Shown here: in pieces, positions 1 through 5,080 of the stretch
Position numbering within the stretch: position 1 is the stretch's first letter
Layout of the letters: every line of letters starts with the position of its first letter
Assembly (NCBI GenBank): GCA_023391425.1
Contig: JAEWAX010000143.1
Span: forward strand, 1-12,244
From: Bacillota bacterium
GTDB taxonomy: Bacteria > Bacillota > Clostridia > Acetivibrionales > DSM-1351
Length of the DNA stretch: 12,244 nt
Reading direction: 5' to 3'
Notes under the pieces: generated by a model
What the model was told of the DNA's origin: nothing
Seen by the model: the letters and a program-made list of their open reading frames with translations, nothing else
The model's database searches: none
Made by a program: the position numbers and the translations under genes

Positions 1-631
1 TTGCCGTTATTAGTTTTGTAAAATTATAAATTTTTATGTCTTCAAGTTCCAAATTATATTGGTGTAGTAAATTGATCCAGTTAATATTCAAGAATTGTTT
101 AAATACTTTAGGTTCAAACAAGGCGGGAAAAATTGAAAAGAGTATTGAGGAAAAAAAGTCTTTAGGTTTTTCCCAGTCAATAATATAAAACTTACCACCA
201 ACTTTTAGAACTCTGCTAATTTCAGAAAGAATAGGGCTTATTACTTCCTGTGGCATTTCATGTAATGCCAAGGATATAGTCACAACATCAAAGTATTCAT
301 CTGCGAATTCCATATTTACAGCATTCATTTCTTTAAAGGATATATTTGAAAAGTTATGCTTTAAAATTTTTTTTCTGGCTACCTTCAACATATCTTTTGA
401 TAGATCAATTCCAACAATAGTATTATTACTATTTTTAGAACCAATAGCTATTGAACTATTTCCTGTACCGCAACAAACATCTAGTATATTTATATATTCG
501 TTTGGCAATTGGTCAGATAACCCTTTTCTCGGGTTGGATTTTTTATTTGAAAATAAGATTATGTCCATTAAGTCATATACCCTGGACAACATTTTGTAAA
601 TCATCTTTACTTTTTCATTATAGCTCTTCAT
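1..631 (-). CDS. Class I SAM-dependent methyltransferase, UbiE-like (3' end outside window)
   Basis: Reading the minus strand from the ATG at 631 gives 210 codons with no stop, so the C-terminus lies beyond position 1. The start is fixed by an AGGAGGG ribosome binding site (638-644) seven bases upstream. Visible motifs are motif I LDVCCGTGN (residues 50-58), the acidic ribose-binding loop GIDLSKDM (74-81), an ISLALHEM stretch (119-126) in the motif II/substrate region, and EISRVLKVGG (137-146) typical of motif III. This is the Rossmann methyltransferase fold, closest in style to UbiE/COQ5-type enzymes that methylate small molecules or lipids. The substrate cannot be read from the sequence. 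The frame contains FFSSILFSIFPALF (159-172), a hydrophobic patch that could contact a membrane or lipid substrate (inference). The gene is transcribed divergently from the GNAT gene. Sure of the fold; unsure of the reaction. Confidence 0.88.
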   Translation of the reverse strand, partial: MKSYNEKVKMIYKMLSRVYDLMDIILFSNKKSNPRKGLSDQLPNEYINILDVCCGTGNSSIAIGSKNSNNTIVGIDLSKDMLKVARKKILKHNFSNISFKEMNAVNMEFADEYFDVVTISLALHEMPQEVISPILSEISRVLKVGGKFYIIDWEKPKDFFSSILFSIFPALFEPKVFKQFLNINWINLLHQYNLELEDIKIYNFTKLITA

Positions 632-689
632 GGTTCGCCCTCCTCACAGAATATGTATTGATAAAAAATGATGTAGTGCATTTGTTATG

Positions 690-753
690 TAAGTATAATA
701 TATATTGATGAATATATGAATATACATTCATATGAATTATATTACTATACTTA
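690..753. repeat. Nested inverted repeats in a divergent promoter region
   Basis: An inner perfect inverted repeat ATATGAAT-4-ATTCATAT (714-733) sits almost concentrically inside an outer one, TAAGTATA (690-697) and TATACTTA (746-753). The centres differ by two bases. The 314-bp gap 632-945 otherwise holds the two gene starts and no further coding frame that I can support. The site could be an operator for the divergent methyltransferase and acetyltransferase genes. In such AT-rich DNA chance palindromes are also common. Confidence 0.4.
692..720 (-). promoter_or_regulatory. Probable promoter of the UbiE-like methyltransferase gene
   Basis: On the minus strand TTCATA (715-720) is followed after 17 bases by TATACT (692-697), about 60 bp upstream of the ATG at 631. 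The -35 box lies in one arm of the perfect palindrome at 714-733 and the -10 box in an arm of the outer repeat, so a repressor binding here would block it. Confidence 0.45.
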
Positions 754-934
754 TATGAAAAAATCAAGAATAATTTGTAATTGTGTTATACAGGTCTCCT
801 GAAATATATTTCTCGAAATTGTTTTGTTAACCTCAGAACGCTTTATAGTTTGATATTCAAGTGGTAAAATGTTACTTGTGACAGTAAAACCATGTTGATA
901 ATTATGAGTATCAAATCAGCAAATATAATTAATG

Positions 935-940
935 AGGAGG
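935..940 (+). promoter_or_regulatory. Ribosome binding site that fixes the GNAT start
   Basis: AGGAGG ends five bases before the ATG at 946. The upstream in-frame ATG at 892 has no such site, so 946 is preferred. Confidence 0.75.
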
Positions 941-945
941 TTTCA

Positions 946-1392
946 ATGGTTATTGAAAAAGCAATGGTATCTGATGCAGAGGAAATACTCTCTCTACAAA
1001 AGATTTCATATATTAGTGAGGCAGAGATTTATAATGATTTTAATATACCACCACTCGTTCAAACTTTAGAACAGATGAAATGCGAGTTTGGGAATCATGT
1101 ATTTCTAAAAGCTGTGCAGGATGGAAAGATTATTGGGTCTGTGAGAGTCTCTGTTTATGATGGGGTGTGTACTATATTTAAGCTTATTGTTCATCCTGAC
1201 TATCAAAATAGAGGAATAGGAGCAGGTATGATAAAAAAGATTGAAGAAATGTTATGTGAATGTAAAAGGTTTGAGATATTTACTGGACATAAAAGTGAAA
1301 GAAACATTTACCTATACCAAAAACTTGGCTACAAAATATATAAGACAGAGAAGATGACAGATTACTTAAATATAGTTTATTTAGCAAAATAA
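946..1392 (+). CDS. GNAT family N-acetyltransferase
   Basis: This 148-residue protein is the usual size for a single-domain GNAT enzyme, which transfers an acetyl group from acetyl-CoA to an amine. The acetyl-CoA pyrophosphate loop is clear: FKLIVHPDYQNRGIGAGMI (residues 78-96) contains the V-x-P...Q-x-x-G-x-G signature of motif A. NIYLYQKLGYK (120-130) is motif B, the usual C-terminal helix and strand. The protein opens with MVIEKAMVSDAEEILSLQ, the standard first strand and helix of the fold. The frame is open up to an ATG at 892, which would add 18 residues, but the AGGAGG at 935-940 serves only the ATG at 946. It stands alone, divergent from the methyltransferase at 1-631 and convergent with the one at 1521-2189. 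The substrate is unknown; small-molecule or antibiotic-like amines are common for such proteins. Confidence 0.88.
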   Translation: MVIEKAMVSDAEEILSLQKISYISEAEIYNDFNIPPLVQTLEQMKCEFGNHVFLKAVQDGKIIGSVRVSVYDGVCTIFKLIVHPDYQNRGIGAGMIKKIEEMLCECKRFEIFTGHKSERNIYLYQKLGYKIYKTEKMTDYLNIVYLAK

Positions 1393-1437
1393 CAACTAAA
1401 TAAATAATTGTTTAAGATTGCATACTTATGTGGGAGT

Positions 1438-1498
1438 CAAAGTAAACCCTCCATTACCTCTTAACACATGTTCAGGGGTGAGGGTAGGGTTCACTTTG
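1438..1498. terminator. Hairpin between convergent genes, possible bidirectional terminator
   Basis: CAAAGTAAACCCT (1438-1450) faces AGGGTTCACTTTG (1486-1498), a match at 12 of 13 positions. A small inner AACA-CA-TGTT dyad sits in the loop. It lies between the ends of two converging genes, as expected for a shared terminator. No run of T follows on either strand, so Rho-independent termination would be weak. A short dispersed repeat element is an alternative. Confidence 0.45.
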
Positions 1499-1520
1499 TT
1501 TAGTCTAATCACTATTGCTA

Positions 1521-2189
1521 TTATTTTTTCACAATAACATTCCATTTTGTATATGGAAATGGGTTAGATAAATAATGAATATTTTCCTCTATGTAGGTGA
1601 CATAAACATCTGCCAAACTGATAACTTGCCATTTTTTGAATAACTCTCTTATGCCCTGTTCATCAAAATAATGGTGAGGTACTCCTGCTTCAGAGCCATT
1701 TTCCATGACAAAGGTGTTTTCTTCTATTTCCTTTCCTCTAAGGCCTTTTTTACCTGATTTTGTTGAAAGCAATGATACCATGAACATACCACCTTCACAA
1801 AGGCTTTCATATACATTTTCAACAGCTTTGTTGATATTATCAATATTATTGTGGTGTAAGGCATCCCAGGATATAGCACCATGAAAATTCATGCCTTTAA
1901 ATAAGTTATCAGTCATATCTGCTATCTTAAGGTTTGCATTCAATCCATTGCTTTCCAACCATTTCTGTGTATGGTTAATTCCATTTTCAGAAATGTCACT
2001 TGCATAGGCATTGTGCCCCATCTGAGATATTAATACTGTGTGCCTTCCTGCACCACAGCAAAAGTCCCATATTGATAGGGGCCTATCAGAAAATATGCCC
2101 TCGAGAACTTTTACAAACTTATACACTTCTGGCTGTGGTAAAGCAGCAATGAACTTCTCATCTAAAAATAATTCATTCCAAGTTGCCAT
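1521..2189 (-). CDS. Class I SAM-dependent methyltransferase (TehB/UbiG-like)
   Basis: This is a 222-residue soluble protein with a full Rossmann methyltransferase core. SIWDFCCGAGRHT (residues 39-51) is motif I, preceded by a helical N-terminal cap. ASDISENGI (63-71) supplies the acidic residue that binds the SAM ribose. ADMTD (90-94) is the adenine-side motif, ISWDALHH (106-113) corresponds to motif II, and SLCEGGMFMVSL (129-140) to motif III. The C-terminal third (about 145-222), with a PHHYFDEQGI segment, probably shapes the acceptor pocket. A GTGAGGAT ribosome binding site (2196-2203) precedes the ATG at 2189, with eight bases between its GAGG core and the ATG. An extended -10 TGGTATAAT lies further upstream on the same strand. 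It is not closely similar to the other two methyltransferases of the window apart from shared motifs. The acceptor is unknown. Confidence 0.88.
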   Translation of the reverse strand: MATWNELFLDEKFIAALPQPEVYKFVKVLEGIFSDRPLSIWDFCCGAGRHTVLISQMGHNAYASDISENGINHTQKWLESNGLNANLKIADMTDNLFKGMNFHGAISWDALHHNNIDNINKAVENVYESLCEGGMFMVSLLSTKSGKKGLRGKEIEENTFVMENGSEAGVPHHYFDEQGIRELFKKWQVISLADVYVTYIEENIHYLSNPFPYTKWNVIVKK

Positions 2190-2246
2190 AGCATAATCCT
2201 CACTTTCTAAAAATTATTACCAAATTAGTAATTTATAAGCTGATTT

Positions 2247-2255
2247 ATTATACCA
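2247..2255 (-). promoter_or_regulatory. Extended -10 promoter element of the 1521-2189 methyltransferase gene
   Basis: On the minus strand TGGTATAAT is a perfect extended -10 box about 58 bp upstream of the start codon. The sequence 17 bases further upstream (TGATAT) is a poor -35, which fits an extended -10 promoter. Confidence 0.5.
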
Positions 2256-2295
2256 GAAAAATACATTAATATCATTACTAATGTAGAAACTTCTT

Positions 2296-2318
2296 GAATG
2301 TCTAATGAGAATGTCTAA
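2296..2318. repeat. Direct repeat GAATGTCTAA x2, 13-bp period
   Basis: GAATGTCTAA occurs at 2296-2305 and again at 2309-2318. It lies in the 345-bp non-coding stretch between the methyltransferase start and tRNA-Thr. It could be a paired protein-binding site. No known site is recognised. Confidence 0.4.
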
Positions 2319-2365
2319 AAGTTAAAAATATGCAGTGTATTTAGCCGTTTGATGTTTGCTTTTGG

Positions 2366-2420
2366 TATTAAGAAAATTAGTGGTGAAAATTAGACAAAAA
2401 TTTACTCATATTTCTTAATA
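2366..2420. repeat. Perfect 10-bp inverted repeat just upstream of the tRNA promoter
   Basis: TATTAAGAAA (2366-2375) and TTTCTTAATA (2411-2420) are exact complements 35 bp apart. A weaker nested match lies inside (AAATT 2387-2391 with AATTT 2399-2403). The right arm ends seven bases before the -35 box at 2428. It could be an AT-rich activating or bent element, or a regulator site. No coding frame of note is present here. Confidence 0.45.
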
Positions 2421-2427
2421 AAAAATG

Positions 2428-2456
2428 TTGACACAAGAGATTTCTGCTGTTATACT
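2428..2456 (+). promoter_or_regulatory. Consensus promoter of the tRNA operon
   Basis: TTGACA (2428-2433) is followed after exactly 17 bases by TATACT (2451-2456), a near-perfect vegetative sigma-A type promoter. Transcription should start near 2463, giving a leader of about 72 nucleotides before tRNA-Thr. Confidence 0.85.
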
Positions 2457-2466
2457 ATCAAAGTGT

Positions 2467-2526
2467 CAAGAACACAACCTATGTTCTTGTACAAGAAACA
2501 ACATCTTCTATGGATGTAAAACATAG
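2467..2526 (+). promoter_or_regulatory. Structured tRNA leader with mutually exclusive hairpins
   Basis: CAAGAACA (2467-2474) pairs perfectly with TGTTCTTG (2482-2489) around a 7-base loop. The same right arm also forms a 14-bp palindrome, TTCTTGTACAAGAA (2484-2497), so only one pairing can form at a time. Downstream, ACATC (2501-2505) can pair with GATGT (2513-2517), or CTATG (2508-2512) with CATAG (2522-2526). The structures probably guide leader processing. Confidence 0.5.
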
Positions 2527-2534
2527 TCATATGT

Positions 2535-2610
2535 GCTGGTGTAGCTCAGCAGGTAGAGCAGCTGACTTGTAATCAGCAGGTCGGGGGTTCGATTCCGTCC
2601 GCCAGCTCCA
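2535..2610 (+). tRNA. tRNA-Thr (anticodon TGT)
   Basis: This is a 76-nucleotide cloverleaf with encoded CCA (2608-2610). The acceptor stem GCTGGTG (2535-2541) pairs with CGCCAGC (2600-2606) with one G-U pair. The D-arm stem GCTC/GAGC is visible. The anticodon stem is GCTGA (2561-2565)/TCAGC (2573-2577) around loop CTTGTAA, giving anticodon TGT (2568-2570), which reads threonine ACA and other ACN codons. The T-arm contains GGTTCGATTCC. It is the first gene of a two-tRNA operon, with three bases between it and tRNA-Tyr. Confidence 0.96.
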
Positions 2611-2613
2611 TAT

Positions 2614-2698
2614 GGGAGGGTTCCCGAGTGGCCAAAGGGGGCAGACTGTAAATCTGTTATCTACGATTTCGATGGTTCGAATCCATCTCCTCCCACCA
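2614..2698 (+). tRNA. tRNA-Tyr (anticodon GTA)
   Basis: This is an 85-nucleotide type II tRNA with encoded CCA (2696-2698). The acceptor stem GGGAGGG (2614-2620) pairs with TCCTCCC (2688-2694). The anticodon loop CTGTAAA gives anticodon GTA (2648-2650), which reads tyrosine UAC and UAU codons. The long variable arm after the anticodon stem is the expected feature of bacterial tRNA-Tyr, and GGTTCGAATCC marks the T-arm. It is co-transcribed with tRNA-Thr and followed at once by a terminator. Confidence 0.96.
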
Positions 2699-2750
2699 AA
2701 AAAAAGCCTTGTGCATTCGCGATTACGCTGTGCGCAGGGTTTTTATTTTT
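2699..2750 (+). terminator. Intrinsic terminator of the tRNA operon
   Basis: AAAAAGCCTTGTGC (2701-2714) pairs, with several G-U pairs, with GCGCAGGGTTTTT (2732-2744), and TTTTATTTTT follows. A small GCG-ATTA-CGC hairpin (2719-2728) fills the loop. This is a standard Rho-independent terminator that isolates the tRNAs from the regulator gene. Confidence 0.85.
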
Positions 2751-2793
2751 AGGATAGATTATTTACATTTTTCATTATTGAGGTGATGGAAGA

Positions 2794-3681
2794 ATGAATA
2801 AAAATATATACCATCGAAATATTGAATTAGCACTAGAGTATATAGAAAATCATATAGATTCTGACTTGTCATTGCAAGTGTTATCAAACATTTCAGGATT
2901 TTCACCTTATCATTTTCATCGTATTTTCCATGCCGTATTAGGTAAAAGCCTTCATAAATATATTTTAGAGAGAAAATTAAATTGCTGTGCTAATCAACTT
3001 CTTTATGAAAATTGTGATATTACTAAAATAGCTTTAGATTATGGCTTTGCTACATCAAGCTCCTTTTCGAAAAATTTCAGGTATCAATTTGGATGTACTC
3101 CTACTCAATATAAAGAAACAAAAGACCGAAGGTTCCCTATTGAATTTGCAAAGATTCCTTTTCAGGAAATTCACTATGATGTAAAAATAGAAAAGCACTT
3201 TACTAAAATCAATCTGACCGACTTAAATACAATGTGTATTGGTGTTACAGGATTATCTGAAAGCTGGGAAAATCCTAATATTGAAAAAGCATATCAACAA
3301 ATTTTTAACTGGTTAAACGTTAATAAACAGATTACCTCAAACACTAAAATATGTGGTGTTACTATAGATACACCTGAGGTACAAGAATTATCCTCCTGCA
3401 GATATTATGCTTGTGCAACCGTAGACACTTACGTTTATGATGAACTAATCGCTTACCGCAGTTTTAAAACAGCAGGAGCATACATTTGTTGCAGGCTTGA
3501 CCGAGGCGTAAATGATTTTCCAGATTTATTTTTTCGATATATGGATTATCTTTATGGGTACTATATGATTTCTCATAATTTGGTACCCGATTATAGGCCA
3601 TTTGTTGAATTTTATGAAAAAGAATTAAACGGGAGTATTTACATAGATTTCTGTGTTCCTATAAAAAATAGCAAGAAATGA
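2794..3681 (+). CDS. AraC family regulator with GyrI-like effector domain
   Basis: This is a 295-residue protein. The N-terminal ~110 residues form the twin helix-turn-helix DNA-binding unit of the AraC/XylS family: LSLQVLSNISGFSPYHFHRIF (about 25-45) is the first helix-turn-helix, and DITKIALDYGFATSSSFSKNF with the family signature FGCTPTQYK (about 74-106) is the second. The rest (about 125-290) resembles the GyrI/Rob C-terminal domain, which binds hydrophobic or cationic small molecules; MCIGVTGL, EKAYQQIFNWL and a late FVEFYEKELNG...IDFCVPI segment fit. This DNA-binding-first order is that of Rob and related multidrug-responsive activators. An AGGTGAT ribosome binding site (2781-2787) supports the start. 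The gene lies 52 bp ahead of the amidase, so it may control that gene or share its transcript (inference). The ligand is unknown. Confidence 0.9.
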   Translation: MNKNIYHRNIELALEYIENHIDSDLSLQVLSNISGFSPYHFHRIFHAVLGKSLHKYILERKLNCCANQLLYENCDITKIALDYGFATSSSFSKNFRYQFGCTPTQYKETKDRRFPIEFAKIPFQEIHYDVKIEKHFTKINLTDLNTMCIGVTGLSESWENPNIEKAYQQIFNWLNVNKQITSNTKICGVTIDTPEVQELSSCRYYACATVDTYVYDELIAYRSFKTAGAYICCRLDRGVNDFPDLFFRYMDYLYGYYMISHNLVPDYRPFVEFYEKELNGSIYIDFCVPIKNSKK

Positions 3682-3688
3682 ACAGCGT

Positions 3689-3727
3689 TACACCTTCTAA
3701 TTTGTTAAATTAAAACTAGGAGGTGTA
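3689..3727 (+). promoter_or_regulatory. Hairpin that masks the amidase Shine-Dalgarno, possible attenuator
   Basis: TACACCTTCTAATTT (3689-3703) pairs with AAACTAGGAGGTGTA (3713-3727): 15 positions with one mismatch and one G-U pair, around a 9-base loop. The right arm contains the complete AGGAGGTG ribosome binding site (3718-3725) of the amidase, and TTATTT follows it. It could act as a weak terminator after the regulator gene, as a translational lock on the amidase, or both. Confidence 0.6.
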
Positions 3728-3733
3728 TTATTT

Positions 3734-5080
3734 ATGAAATCTAAAATATTAAAGAATATTGACAATGTAAAAAGAAATACAATAACCATACAGGAAATAG
3801 TAAAAGAAAGGCTTACTCTATTAGAAAAACATAAATCCTGCAATGCTGTTATTTGCTATGATGAAAAAGAAGTATTATCACAGGCTAAGGAATTAGATGA
3901 AAAAATCAAGGCTGGAAAAGATGTAGGCAAGCTATGTGGTGCAATCATCACGGTTAAAGATAATTTGGAGGTTAAAGGACTAAAAGCTACTGCTGGTATA
4001 AAGGCATTCCAAAATAATATTCCAACCAAAGATTGTGAGGTTGTGACCAAATTAAGGGATGAGGGTGCAATTATTCTAGGAAAGACCAATATGCCTGCAG
4101 GTGCAATGGATATGCAAACATTTAACGATATATATGGTAGAACAAATCACCCTGAATTCCCTGAATTTACTTGTGGTGGTAGCAGTGGTGGCGGTGCGGC
4201 TGCTGTAAAATTAGGAATAAGTGATGGTGATATCGGCAATGATTTTATGGGTTCAATTCGTGTGCCTGCACATTTTTGTGGAATTTACAGTATGATTGGT
4301 ACAGACAAAGCTATCCCATATGAAAATTTGATTGGCGGAAAGCCATTTGGAACGACTATGTCAAACATTTTGCGTATTGGCATACAGACATCTAGTTTGC
4401 AGGATTTGAACATGTTGTTCTCAATTATTGCTGATGAATCAAAACTATTTCCTATAGGACAAAAAGCAAGGCAGCTTAAAATAGCTTATACAAAAGATAG
4501 CGGTGGCTTACCTATTTCACAAGAGTATGCTATTTGCTATTCACAGTATATAAAAAAACTATCTCAAAAATATCTTGTTACAGAAGTAGACAAGTCTGCT
4601 TTTGATTTCCAAAAAGCAAGAGAATGTTTTCTAAAACTTCTCTATGGAAATATGGCAGTCTCTTTGCCACCTATAGTTAGACTGCTCATGGGGTCAAAAA
4701 TGTCAATAAAGTTAAAGGATTATTTACAAACCGAGGAAACAAGAGAAAAATACATAGCAATGCTAGATAGTGTACTTGGGGAATATGATATATTGCTATC
4801 ACCTGTAACAGCTACAGTAGCTTTTCGGCACAAACTTCCAATCAAAATGCGTAGACAGCAGGCTATTTATGATGAAGTTTTAATTGATGGCAAAAAAGTA
4901 TCCTATTCCGAAGCAAACATGGGGTATACTACGCCATTTTCCCTTACAGGAAATCCTGTAATTGTCATTCCGATAGGAAAAACCGAAAAAGGATTGTCCA
5001 TGGGAATACAGGTAGTTGGAAGAAGGGGCCGTGAACTTGATTTGCAACGCTGCACAGCTAAACTGGACAATGATGATTAA
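3734..5080 (+). CDS. Amidase signature family hydrolase
   Basis: This is a 448-residue cytoplasmic enzyme of the amidase signature family, which hydrolyses amide bonds through a Lys-cisSer-Ser triad. All three residues are present with family spacing: Lys75 in TVKDNLEVKG, Ser150 in CGGSSGGG (147-154), and nucleophile Ser174 in DFMGSIRVPAHFCG (170-183). Lys75 to Ser150 is 75 residues and Ser150 to Ser174 is 24, as in fatty acid amide hydrolase. The usual TGGSIR is FMGSIR here, a mild change beside the nucleophile. The C-terminal SLTGNPVIVIPIG and GLSMGIQVVGRRG blocks are typical, but the tail after them is short. It lacks a GatB partner, so GatA of the tRNA amidotransferase is unlikely; the substrate is unknown. 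The ribosome binding site is AGGAGGTG (3718-3725). The gene follows the AraC-type regulator and its stop overlaps the convergent mannosyltransferase stop. Confidence 0.92.
   Translation: MKSKILKNIDNVKRNTITIQEIVKERLTLLEKHKSCNAVICYDEKEVLSQAKELDEKIKAGKDVGKLCGAIITVKDNLEVKGLKATAGIKAFQNNIPTKDCEVVTKLRDEGAIILGKTNMPAGAMDMQTFNDIYGRTNHPEFPEFTCGGSSGGGAAAVKLGISDGDIGNDFMGSIRVPAHFCGIYSMIGTDKAIPYENLIGGKPFGTTMSNILRIGIQTSSLQDLNMLFSIIADESKLFPIGQKARQLKIAYTKDSGGLPISQEYAICYSQYIKKLSQKYLVTEVDKSAFDFQKARECFLKLLYGNMAVSLPPIVRLLMGSKMSIKLKDYLQTEETREKYIAMLDSVLGEYDILLSPVTATVAFRHKLPIKMRRQQAIYDEVLIDGKKVSYSEANMGYTTPFSLTGNPVIVIPIGKTEKGLSMGIQVVGRRGRELDLQRCTAKLDNDD

Noticed and set aside
451..708. 85-codon plus-strand frame over the start of the UbiE-like methyltransferase
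   Set aside because: It is antisense to a gene with clear motifs and a strong ribosome binding site, and its own product has no recognisable features.
892..945. Longer GNAT protein starting at the ATG at 892
   Set aside because: No ribosome binding site precedes it, while AGGAGG is correctly placed for the ATG at 946 and the extra residues do not belong to the fold.
3734..5080. GatA subunit of the Glu-tRNA amidotransferase
   Set aside because: No gatB or gatC neighbours, a regulator upstream and altered sequence near the nucleophile favour a stand-alone amidase.
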